From Prevotella sp. CAG:732 (GTDB lineage Bacteria; Bacteroidota; Bacteroidia; Bacteroidales; Bacteroidaceae), in assembly GCA_000436035.1 (NCBI GenBank), contig FR893259.1:1-34046 (forward strand): a DNA stretch of 34,046 bases. Direction: 5' to 3'. This document shows, in pieces, positions 1-5,956 of this stretch (its first letter is position 1; every line of letters starts with the position of its first letter). Made by a program: the position numbers and the translations under genes. Below the pieces are notes generated by a model that saw only the letters and a list, made by a program, of their open reading frames with translations, did no database searches and was not told the origin of the DNA.

Positions 1-68
1 GCCAAAGGTTTCGACCTTTTTTGTTTGTTTTTGCTGATAAATCAAGAGAAACAGAGGAAAATATTTGC
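1..68. repeat. 68-bp direct repeat, copy 1
   Basis: This stretch recurs at 2106-2173 with two mismatches (positions 33 and 53 of the repeat). It begins at the first base of the window, so it may extend further left. In copy 2 the left end supplies the -33 box (CAAA on the plus strand) of the leftward promoter of the Rpn-type gene. The same CAAA is present here at 3-6. The right end of this copy (TTTGC) also forms the -33 box of the rightward promoter at 64-95. Confidence 0.9.
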
Positions 69-95
69 ATGATTCAAAAGAAAGGCATATCTTTG
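64..95 (+). promoter_or_regulatory. Bacteroidota-type promoter, upstream duplicate
   Basis: TTTG at 64-67 and TATCTTTG at 88-95 are separated by 20 bases, matching the TTTG/TAnnTTTG consensus of the Bacteroidota primary sigma factor. The 32-base segment differs at one position from the promoter at 311-342. No intact gene follows it; a hairpin with a T-rich tail lies at 222-278. It looks like the promoter of a decayed copy of the next locus. Confidence 0.75.
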
Positions 96-310
96 TGCCA
101 TCAAACTTAAAACCTCTACTATCTAGAGCATCGGTCATGGTGGTTTGATACGAAGATTCTTGTCAAGACCTTCATCAACATCGTGTTTGGAAAGAAATTC
201 TGAGAGATATCGCTGAAAAGAATAGCCGCCAGGAAGACAATGCCATGAGCATCCTTCCTGACGGCTATTTTCATTTTTTCTTCCCAAAACTGAAGAAACT
301 TCTCTAATCA
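96..310 (+). pseudogene. decayed remnant between duplicated promoter and terminator
   Basis: This interval holds no convincing coding sequence. It starts after a promoter nearly identical to that of the intact two-gene locus at 370-1031. It contains a hairpin (222-268) that resembles the hairpin after that locus in both arms. The simplest reading is a duplicated cassette whose coding part has been deleted or eroded. A 60-codon minus-strand frame across 135-317 shows no family resemblance and was not called. Confidence 0.45.
222..278 (+). terminator. hairpin with T-rich tail
   Basis: ATAGCCGCCAGGAAG (222-236) pairs with CTTCCTGACGGCTAT (254-268) with one mismatch across 15 pairs. It is followed by a T-rich run (268-279). 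The arm sequence is nearly the same as in the hairpin at 1039-1078, which supports duplication of a whole transcription unit. Confidence 0.75.
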
Positions 311-342
311 TTTGCATGATTCAAAAGAAAAGCATATCTTTG
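311..342 (+). promoter_or_regulatory. promoter of the small two-gene locus
   Basis: TTTG at 311-314, 20 bases, TATCTTTG at 335-342. Transcription would start around 348-350, about 20 bases before the ATG at 370. An in-frame ATG at 316 lies inside this promoter, so it is unlikely to be the start of the first gene. Confidence 0.8.
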
Positions 343-369
343 CATCGTGAAACTAAAAATTATAGATAT

Positions 370-525
370 ATGAATACAACAAAATTAACAAGAGAAGAAG
401 CTTTGAGACGTTGGAACGCCTCAAAAGAAACCAAGCGAAAAATGGTCGAAAGACTAGAACGTTTGGTACGAGAGAGTTGTTTAGAAAGAACAGGAAAGGA
501 GCCTGTCGGTATTGAAGTATGGTAA
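370..525 (+). CDS. small basic protein, first gene of a toxin-antitoxin-like pair
   Basis: A 51-residue protein rich in Arg, Lys and Glu. It is predicted to be mostly helical across residues 5-40, with no membrane segment or signal peptide. I chose the ATG at 370 because the alternative ATG at 316 falls inside the promoter. The end overlaps the next gene by seven bases (ATG of the second gene at 519, stop of this one at 523-525), so translation is probably coupled. The arrangement of a small charged protein overlapping a larger one under a private promoter and terminator resembles type II toxin-antitoxin modules, but I do not recognise a named antitoxin family. The role is inferred from architecture only. 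Confidence 0.7.
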   Translation: MNTTKLTREEALRRWNASKETKRKMVERLERLVRESCLERTGKEPVGIEVW

Positions 526-1031
526 TAGAAAAACTCTCATTAGCTACCATCAATGCGACATCACCTTATTTGGTTAAAATAGCAGATGATGGTAAAGCTT
601 TATGTTTCGTAACAGATTATGATGCGGAAATGTTTATCACTTTTGAAAAAGACGATTTGCTACATAATGGCACGGTTTACCAATTCGGCATATCCAATCC
701 GAAAAAAGTACGTTCACCTAAAGACCCTAAAGTAAGAGCTACCATTCTTGCAATAATCGAAGAATTCTTTGCAAAGAACCAAGCTGCCTTTCTTTACATA
801 TGTGAAACTGGTGATGGGCTTCAAGAAATGCGAAATCGTCTCTTCCGCTTTTGGTTTGGCATCTACAAAGACCGAGAGGAATATTTGTTCTTACCGCAAA
901 CTGTCTATGACGAAGAAGGGAATGACAATTATGCAGCATTAATCATTCGTAAAGACAACCCACAATTTAGAGACTTGGTCACAGAATTTATGAATACCGT
1001 GAATCTACTTAATTCAAAACCAGAACATTAA
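519..1031 (+). CDS. DUF6169-like protein, second gene of the pair
   Basis: A 170-residue cytoplasmic protein with no signal peptide or membrane segment. The middle (about residues 65-125) contains the block DPKVRATILAIIEEFF, followed by LYICETGDGLQEMRNRLF and RFWF. From memory this pattern fits the DUF6169 family of Bacteroidota, whose function is not known to me. It starts inside the end of the preceding small gene and is followed by a hairpin at 1039-1078, so the two form an isolated bicistronic unit. A decayed copy of the unit's promoter and terminator lies just upstream. A toxin or stress role is possible, but nothing in the sequence proves it. The family name is moderately certain; the reading frame is near certain. 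Confidence 0.75.
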   Translation: MVIEKLSLATINATSPYLVKIADDGKALCFVTDYDAEMFITFEKDDLLHNGTVYQFGISNPKKVRSPKDPKVRATILAIIEEFFAKNQAAFLYICETGDGLQEMRNRLFRFWFGIYKDREEYLFLPQTVYDEEGNDNYAALIIRKDNPQFRDLVTEFMNTVNLLNSKPEH

Positions 1032-1038
1032 ATATAGT

Positions 1039-1083
1039 ATATCCGCCAGAGAGAATCGCATCCCTTCCTGGCGGCTATCTTAT
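1039..1083. terminator. hairpin shared by convergent genes
   Basis: The arms 1039-1053 and 1064-1078 pair with a few mismatches around the core CCGCCAG/CTGGCGG. It lies between the plus-strand gene ending at 1031 and the minus-strand gene ending at 1105, so it can serve both. It is closely related to the hairpin at 222-268. Confidence 0.65.
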
Positions 1084-1104
1084 TACCATTTAAGTCCTCT
1101 TATT

Positions 1105-2046
1105 TTACTTATTTAGCAAGAGCTTGACTTGATCTTGAGACATACCTACCGACTTGGCTATCTCCTCAACACTCATTCCAGAATTTGACAACAAAAGAGC
1201 CATTGTTCTCAACTGAGCCTTATTCTGCTCCAACTCAGCCTTATTCTGCCCCAACTGTTCTGCCTGCTCCGCCAACTTTTTGTCTTTCATCATCAAAGCT
1301 GTGTCACGATCCTCCAGAGCCTTGAAGTACTCATCCTCCACATTCATTTCTTGGCGCAACTGAGCATTGGCGGCAGCCATCAAGAGACGACGAAGCAAAT
1401 ACTGCATGTCATCGTCATCATCAAACGGTGTGTCGTTGACATTCAAGACATGACGGTCGGAACCATTCTTCTGTGACTGGTCAAACACACTTAATACTTT
1501 CTCCAATCGATTATTTACTTGACCATGAAGGAGAGGTATCTGTACGATGATGCTGTCATGGATTAGACTCTCCACAAATGGGTCGGGAATGCCATCGGTC
1601 ACTACATTGCCGTCATAATCGTACGCTTTATGTTTGACATAGAGCACTGGCACATTGATGTCACCGACACGATGTCCCAGCAAGTAGATGGCTACCATCG
1701 GAATGGCATAGCCGTCCTTGTTGTTCTCGCTCGGCACATTCTCTGGGTTGCTGTACTGCGCACCTAGATGTTGTCGGAAACGCAAGGTCTCCGTCTCCAA
1801 CCACGTCTTCTGAAGTTTAATGAGAACCAAGCGGATGGTTCCATCAGGTTCCTCCACATGCGCACCGAAGTCTATACGAAACATGGAGATGTTGTCTCGC
1901 ACACCATTTGTGTACTCGTTGCGGCGCATTTCTACAGCCACAACCTCTTTCTTCAACAATGCAGAAAGCAATGTTTTCGCGATTCGCTCGTCTTCCATCA
2001 GGTATTTGAAGACTGAATCATAAATAGGATTTGCTATTTGTATCAT
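1105..2046 (-). CDS. Rpn-type PD-(D/E)XK nuclease family protein, probable catalytic substitution
   Basis: A 313-residue protein of the recombination-promoting nuclease / PD-(D/E)XK transposase-like family. The nuclease-like part covers about residues 1-200. It opens with NPIYDSVFKYLMEDERIAKTLL and has the block around FRIDF (Asp59). In relatives as I recall them, the next beta strand reads ELQKTWLETETLRFRQ, where Glu is the metal-binding residue. Here residue 77 is Lys (KLQKTW); the codon AAA at 1816-1818 differs from GAA by one base. The C-terminal part has a heptad-like linker with 21-bp DNA repeats (about residues 252-285) and a short end, SGMSVEEIAKSVGMSQDQV, that looks like a helix-turn-helix. 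The protein may be catalytically dead or act only in DNA binding. A promoter lies at 2080-2111. Confidence 0.9.
   Translation of the reverse strand: MIQIANPIYDSVFKYLMEDERIAKTLLSALLKKEVVAVEMRRNEYTNGVRDNISMFRIDFGAHVEEPDGTIRLVLIKLQKTWLETETLRFRQHLGAQYSNPENVPSENNKDGYAIPMVAIYLLGHRVGDINVPVLYVKHKAYDYDGNVVTDGIPDPFVESLIHDSIIVQIPLLHGQVNNRLEKVLSVFDQSQKNGSDRHVLNVNDTPFDDDDDMQYLLRRLLMAAANAQLRQEMNVEDEYFKALEDRDTALMMKDKKLAEQAEQLGQNKAELEQNKAQLRTMALLLSNSGMSVEEIAKSVGMSQDQVKLLLNK
1211..1252. repeat. 21-bp tandem repeat inside the Rpn-type gene
   Basis: Two adjacent 21-bp units (1211-1231 and 1232-1252) match at 19 of 21 positions. A partial, more diverged third unit follows to about 1270. Each unit encodes seven residues of the pattern QNKAxLx, one coiled-coil heptad. 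The repeat keeps the frame, so copy-number change would lengthen or shorten the linker by whole heptads. Confidence 0.85.
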
Positions 2047-2079
2047 CAGAATTGATTTAAAAACTTTCTGTTAGCGCTG

Positions 2080-2111
2080 CAAAAATAAGCATTTTCTGCG
2101 AGAACGCCAAA
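2080..2111 (-). promoter_or_regulatory. promoter of the Rpn-type gene
   Basis: On the minus strand, TTTG (2111-2108), 20 bases, then TATTTTTG (2087-2080), an exact Bacteroidota promoter pattern. The -33 box lies inside the 68-bp direct repeat, so the repeat carries half of this promoter. Confidence 0.8.
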
Positions 2112-2173
2112 GGTTTCGACCTTTTTTGTTTGTTTTTACTGATAAATCAAGAGAAACTGAGGAAAATATTTGC
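2106..2173. repeat. 68-bp direct repeat, copy 2
   Basis: 66 of 68 bases match positions 1-68. It lies between the Rpn-type gene promoter and the stop codon of the AAA-ATPase pseudogene. The two copies flank the small gene pair and the Rpn-type gene, so recombination between them could delete or duplicate a 2.1-kb block. Confidence 0.9.
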
Positions 2174-2175
2174 TA

Positions 2176-2433
2176 TTATTCCACTACCTCCCAGTCTTTC
2201 AATCCCCTACTCTCCTTGGAGAACTCCAACGCCAGGCAGGTCACTTTCTTTTTGCTCGCAACAAAAGCAAATCTTTGGATCGACCATGTACTTAGGTAGA
2301 TAACAGGACGCTTGACCCATTCATGCTCCAAGTACATGATTTTCAAGCCCTCAAAAAGTTCCTTTCTACCTTCGAAATAGCATCTGAGGGTAGAGCACAA
2401 CAACGAAAAGTTTTTATCGAGAAAAAGTGTCAA
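2176..2433 (-). pseudogene. collapsed AAA-ATPase / PD-(D/E)XK (DUF1703-type) gene
   Basis: This 85-codon frame reads like two ends of one large protein joined together. The N-terminal half (SLLCSTLRCYFEGRKELFEGL, then EHEWVKRPVIYL) matches the region just after the Walker A motif of the AAA-ATPase-like family common in Bacteroidales (usually RRFGKSLLLSTL then YFEGRKELFEGL). The last part (LALEFSKESRGLKDWEVVE) resembles the usual C-terminus of the same family (roughly FSKETRxIxxWxVE). Normal members are over 500 residues, so some 400 or more are missing. The Walker A segment itself is not recognisable. I infer an internal deletion plus erosion of the 5' end; the family match is from memory. 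Confidence 0.65.
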
Positions 2434-2497
2434 TGTATCATTTTTAAGGAGGAGAGGTGCTTAGGATGAAAATCTACAAAGGCAGGCATACAAAAAT

Positions 2498-2578
2498 CCC
2501 AGCCTATGGGCAATCACCACCCATAGGCTGGGCAGTCAATGCCCGTAGGCTGGGAATCCATTGCCCATAGGTATGGGC
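2498..2578. repeat. cluster of CCCATAGG-type inverted repeats
   Basis: A perfect 13-bp inverted repeat (2498-2510 with 2520-2532, nine-base loop) is followed by a related direct unit at 2541-2554 (GCCCGTAGGCTGGG) and a short palindrome, CCCATAGGTATGGG, at 2564-2577. All share the core CCCATAGGCTGGG. The cluster sits between the pseudogene and the 3' end of the minus-strand cupin gene, and the first hairpins could stop its transcript, although no long T run follows them. Confidence 0.8.
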
Positions 2579-2605
2579 ATTTTCCTACAAAGGCTAAAGT
2601 AATTC

Positions 2606-2938
2606 TTAGTGGTGCTCTGGAACAATCGCCAAATACACCAAGTCGTGATCGGTGAGATTCTCCATGTAATGAGAATGGTTCATCGGACAGTAATGCACCT
2701 GTCCCTGACGTACCTCCTCCACTGCATCATCATAATGGAAGGTGGCAGTGCCGCTAACCACATAGATAATTTCGCAGTTGCCTTCATGCACATGAAGACC
2801 GGTGGATGCACCCGGACGAAGAGTGGAATACATGATTTTCACCTTGTCATCCACATAGTTACGGGTGTCGAGCTTGCCTTGTCCACCCTTGAAACCCTCT
2901 AAGTGGGCTTCCGCAATTTTCTCAAAATCTATTACCAT
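2606..2938 (-). CDS. small single-domain cupin protein
   Basis: A 110-residue cytoplasmic cupin. Cupin motif 1 is visible as HVHEGNCE (His49, His51, Glu56, the H-x-H-x4-E pattern that binds a metal ion), followed by a glycine turn at VVSG. Motif 2 includes YCPMNHSHYMEN, with His88 or His90 as the remaining metal ligand. Small cupins of this size include sugar isomerases, dioxygenases and binding proteins; the sequence does not let me choose. It follows the cyclophilin gene after 39 bases that carry the AT-rich leader element, and is probably the last gene of the minus-strand operon starting near 4775. Confidence 0.9.
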   Translation of the reverse strand: MVIDFEKIAEAHLEGFKGGQGKLDTRNYVDDKVKIMYSTLRPGASTGLHVHEGNCEIIYVVSGTATFHYDDAVEEVRQGQVHYCPMNHSHYMENLTDHDLVYLAIVPEHH

Positions 2939-2942
2939 CGTG

Positions 2943-2976
2943 TATTTAATTAATAATTAACAATTTAGAATGTATA
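2943..2976 (-). repeat. AT-rich leader element before the cupin gene
   Basis: Read on the minus strand it contains TTCTAAATTGTTAATTATTA and ends a few bases before the cupin ATG (2938). It also carries AATTATACATT, repeated as a similar string (about 3779-3790) before the cyclophilin gene. Confidence 0.7.
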
Positions 2977-2977
2977 A

Positions 2978-3745
2978 TTATTCCTTTACTATTTCCGCTT
3001 TCGTGATGACGATGTCCTCCAATGGGCGGTCGTTGTTGCCCTTGTCGGTGGCAACGTTTTGTATCTTATCGACTACATCCATTCCCTCCAAGACCTCGCC
3101 AAAGACGGTGTACCCTCCATCCAGATGAGGCACTCCACCATATTTAATATAGCCATCTATCACCTGTTTGTTGGGCAACACGTATGCCTTGCCCTCTCGC
3201 TTCTCCTTCTCCACGGTATATTCCATCTGACGTGGCGAGAAGCTACGTCCCCAAGTGATATAGAAGTCGCATGGAGCTGAGGCAAACTTCGGATTCTCGT
3301 CGTCACCCTCACGAGCCGCACAGAGCTGACCACGCTTGTGATAGTACTTTGGATAGCGTATCTCAGCAGGTACGGTATAGGCGGTATCAAACTTCTCTTC
3401 CTTGCCCGGCGTCACCTTTCGGGTGGTAGGGTCGCCAGCCTGAATCATAAAGTTCTTGATAACACGGTGGAAGATACAACCATTATAATACCCCTCCTTC
3501 ACCCATTTCAGGAAGTTGTCACGATGCAGAGGCGTATCGTTGTAGAGAGCGACACGGATATTGCCCATCGTCGTTTCGAGGAGTACTTCCGTACAAGTCT
3601 TGTCCTGATGCACCCCAGCTGTATCTACACCCTCGACGGCGATGCCCTTCAGCACCGTCACCTTGTCTGCGTTCATCACGTCTTGCGCCATCGCCGAGCC
3701 GAAAGAAAGGCTCAGCAGAAAACCTAGAAATAATCTTTTCATCAT
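2978..3745 (-). CDS. exported cyclophilin-type peptidyl-prolyl cis-trans isomerase
   Basis: A 255-residue protein with a clear signal peptide (MMKRLFLGFLLSLSFGSAMA, cleavage before QDV), so it probably works in the periplasm. The cyclophilin core runs from about residue 50 to the end. It carries the hallmark FHRVIKNFMIQAGD, in which the Arg is the catalytic residue, and later GGYTVFGEVLEGMDVVDKI. It catalyses isomerisation of X-Pro bonds during folding of exported proteins. Two Met codons start the frame; either could be used. An insertion around residues 155-200 (ITWGRSFSPRQMEYTVEKEKREGK) is longer than in the minimal fold. It lies 63 bases downstream of the DUF5715 gene and 39 bases upstream of the cupin gene. 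Confidence 0.95.
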   Translation of the reverse strand: MMKRLFLGFLLSLSFGSAMAQDVMNADKVTVLKGIAVEGVDTAGVHQDKTCTEVLLETTMGNIRVALYNDTPLHRDNFLKWVKEGYYNGCIFHRVIKNFMIQAGDPTTRKVTPGKEEKFDTAYTVPAEIRYPKYYHKRGQLCAAREGDDENPKFASAPCDFYITWGRSFSPRQMEYTVEKEKREGKAYVLPNKQVIDGYIKYGGVPHLDGGYTVFGEVLEGMDVVDKIQNVATDKGNNDRPLEDIVITKAEIVKE

Positions 3746-3808
3746 ATCGAAAATATCTCAAAGGCGTCAGCCCTTTTATAATGTATAATTTATCATTTTC
3801 CTCCGTTA

Positions 3809-4699
3809 CTATCTCACCGTGATATGGAAGCAACCTTGCTTCACCTCATATTTAATATAGCAACGGTTTTGCTCACGGAAGTCGCGGAGCACCTCACTCA
3901 GCACCCACTTCAAGGAGTCGTTGCGCACTTGTCGACGAGGTTGCTCAGCCGTCTGCACCGTCTTATACCTATTATAACATACATCAAAGGTGGTACCATA
4001 GAGGTGACAGGAGTTCTCGGTGGCATTGGCATTGCGAGTACGGAGTTTCGCCACATCGTCCTTGGTACGGAGGATGCTCGTCACGATAATCTTGTGCAGT
4101 GGGATGCCCTTGATTTGCAAGGAATCGAAGTAAGCACGACCGATGTCTTGCAACAAGACTGAGGCACGGGGCACGAGATACGGAATGCTGTTCTTCAACT
4201 TATCGACGTAGAAGAAAGGATTGCTCCCCACATACACCAACCTACCCTTGCTGTGCTCAGCCTCATCACGATTTTGGACGGGCGACACACCATGCTTGTT
4301 GGCTGCCAGGATCTGCACATCCTGTTGGTCTGGGAAGGTATTGCCGAAGTGAGGCACGGAGAAGATGCGATGCTTCACCTCCTTGCCTTCCTTGTCGAAG
4401 AAGATGGAGGAGCCATCCTGTCGGGCAGTATCCGTCAAGGCGGGCGACTCCATCTCGTTGACAGATTCATCCGAGGCAGAACACTTACCAGCCGAGACAG
4501 AAGAATCGACTGCCACGCTGTCCTTGGCAGGAAGTGTAGCCACACGAGATTCAGCCACACGAGGGCAACAGAGTCTCACCATCGCCAGCAACAATGTTAC
4601 GACGATGAAGCCCAAGAGGAATCGGTTCTTGCCCGACATCACCCTGAGCCTATTTATTATAATATGTATAATCTCCTGAAGAGTATATTTCGATTTCAT
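3809..4699 (-). CDS. DUF5715 family membrane-anchored protein with an M15 peptidase-like motif
   Basis: Starting at the ATG at 4699 the protein has 296 residues. A GTG at 4726 would add nine. One N-terminal membrane segment (FLLGFIVVTLLLAMVRLCC) is followed by a Ser/Ala/Glu-rich linker and a C-terminal globular domain from about residue 135. The C-terminal domain fits DUF5715. It contains HLYGTTFD (His232 to Asp239), the H-x-x-G-x-A-x-D signature of M15 D-Ala-D-Ala/LD-peptidases with Thr in place of Ala, and a late His292 (CFHITVR) where M15 enzymes have their third zinc ligand. I infer a zinc-dependent cell-wall peptidase facing the periplasm. It is the first gene of the operon with the cyclophilin and cupin. 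Confidence 0.85.
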   Translation of the reverse strand: MKSKYTLQEIIHIIINRLRVMSGKNRFLLGFIVVTLLLAMVRLCCPRVAESRVATLPAKDSVAVDSSVSAGKCSASDESVNEMESPALTDTARQDGSSIFFDKEGKEVKHRIFSVPHFGNTFPDQQDVQILAANKHGVSPVQNRDEAEHSKGRLVYVGSNPFFYVDKLKNSIPYLVPRASVLLQDIGRAYFDSLQIKGIPLHKIIVTSILRTKDDVAKLRTRNANATENSCHLYGTTFDVCYNRYKTVQTAEQPRRQVRNDSLKWVLSEVLRDFREQNRCYIKYEVKQGCFHITVR

Positions 4700-4779
4700 T
4701 TTATCAAAGTCTAAACATGAAGACACTCATTTTACAAGCAACTGATCACAAGGCACGCAGTCCTTGGGTTTTGCAAACG

Positions 4780-4812
4780 CAAAGGTAATAAAAAGGAACG
4801 AAAAATGGCAAA
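4780..4812 (-). promoter_or_regulatory. promoter of the DUF5715-cyclophilin-cupin operon
   Basis: On the minus strand, TTTG (4812-4809), 21 bases, TACCTTTG (4787-4780). Transcription would start near 4773, about 70 bases before the ATG at 4699. It is divergent from the phoH promoter. The rest of the 290-base gap is AT-rich and holds no gene. Confidence 0.75.
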
Positions 4813-4911
4813 AGAAGAAAGCAAAAAGTAGCCATCTGCCCACTTTTTTATATTATTTATCATTTTAAAAGCCAAATTTTACCAACAAAAGTATGATTTT
4901 GAGAACTTAAA

Positions 4912-4943
4912 TTTGCTCATTTCACGGAAAAGTAGTACTTTTG
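4912..4943 (+). promoter_or_regulatory. promoter of the phoH-to-pyrF operon
   Basis: TTTG at 4912-4915, 20 bases, TACTTTTG at 4936-4943, an exact match to the Bacteroidota consensus. The transcript would have a leader of about 40 bases before the start codon at 4991. Confidence 0.85.
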
Positions 4944-4990
4944 CAAGCGTTATATAATAATTGAGTTTAAACTATTTGATATTTTAAGTT

Positions 4991-5956
4991 TTGATAGAGA
5001 AGCATATTGTACTCGAAGACATAGACCCAGTGATGTTCTACGGAGTGAACAACGCTCACCTGCAGATGATCAAGTCACTGTATCCGAAGTTGCGTATCGT
5101 GGCACGTGACAACGTGCTTCGTGTGCTTGGCGACGAGGAGGAAATGGCGAAAGCGGAGGAAGACATTGAGCAGATGCGCAAGCACCTAGCCAAATATAAC
5201 ATGCTCTCGGAGGAAGACATCCTCGACATTGTGAAGGGCAAGCAAACCAAGGCGGACTCGGTGAAGGGAGTGCTGGTGTATAGCATCAGCGGAAAGCCTA
5301 TCAAGAGCCGAAGCGAGAACCAGCAGAGGCTCATCGACGCCTACGAGAAGAACGACATGGTGTTTGCCGTGGGACCTGCCGGAACGGGCAAGACCTACCT
5401 CAGCATCGCTCTCGCCGTGAAGGCACTCAAGGAAAAGACCGCCAAGAAAATCATCCTCTCTCGTCCTGCCGTCGAAGCAGGCGAAAAGCTCGGCTTCCTG
5501 CCGGGTGATATGAAAGACAAGATAGACCCTTATTTGCAACCTCTCTACGATGCGCTCGAAGACATGATTCCTGCCGTCAAGCTACAGGACATGATGGAGA
5601 AGCACATCATCCAGATAGCGCCTCTCGCCTTCATGCGTGGACGCACCCTCAGCGATGCCGTCGTCATCCTCGACGAGGCACAGAACACCACCTCCCAACA
5701 GATTCGCATGTTCCTCACCCGTATGGGAATGAACACCAAGATGGTCATCACAGGCGACCTCACGCAGATCGACTTGCCTCGTGAGCAGCGCAGCGGACTG
5801 AAGGAGGCACTCAAGATACTTGATGGCGTGGAAGGCATCGGTGTGGTTCACCTGGCACAGAAGGACATCGTAAGGCACAAGCTCGTCACCCGCATCGTCA
5901 ATGCCTACGATGCTTACGACAAAGAAAAAGAACTCAAAAATCAAAATAAACAATGA
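4991..5956 (+). CDS. phoH: PhoH family ATPase
   Basis: A 321-residue PhoH-like P-loop ATPase, a cytoplasmic protein linked to RNA metabolism. Walker A is GPAGTGKT (residues 128-135) and Walker B is VVILDEAQN (about 224-232). The segment before it (to about residue 85) is the usual N-terminal extension of the family. The frame opens with TTG at 4991: a stop codon lies just upstream (4985-4987), and the next ATG (5033) would remove conserved N-terminal residues. TTG is therefore the best start. The stop overlaps the ATG of purC by four bases, so the two are translationally coupled. It heads a seven-gene operon. Confidence 0.95.
   Translation: MIEKHIVLEDIDPVMFYGVNNAHLQMIKSLYPKLRIVARDNVLRVLGDEEEMAKAEEDIEQMRKHLAKYNMLSEEDILDIVKGKQTKADSVKGVLVYSISGKPIKSRSENQQRLIDAYEKNDMVFAVGPAGTGKTYLSIALAVKALKEKTAKKIILSRPAVEAGEKLGFLPGDMKDKIDPYLQPLYDALEDMIPAVKLQDMMEKHIIQIAPLAFMRGRTLSDAVVILDEAQNTTSQQIRMFLTRMGMNTKMVITGDLTQIDLPREQRSGLKEALKILDGVEGIGVVHLAQKDIVRHKLVTRIVNAYDAYDKEKELKNQNKQ

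Noticed and set aside
135..317. 60-codon minus frame near the left end
   Set aside because: It spans the terminator hairpin and runs into the duplicated promoter; no family resemblance.
316..369. Upstream in-frame ATG for the small gene
   Set aside because: It lies within the promoter and before the expected transcript start.
3519..3833. 104-codon minus frame overlapping the cyclophilin gene
   Set aside because: Different frame of the same strand over a strong gene; low-complexity Arg-rich shadow.
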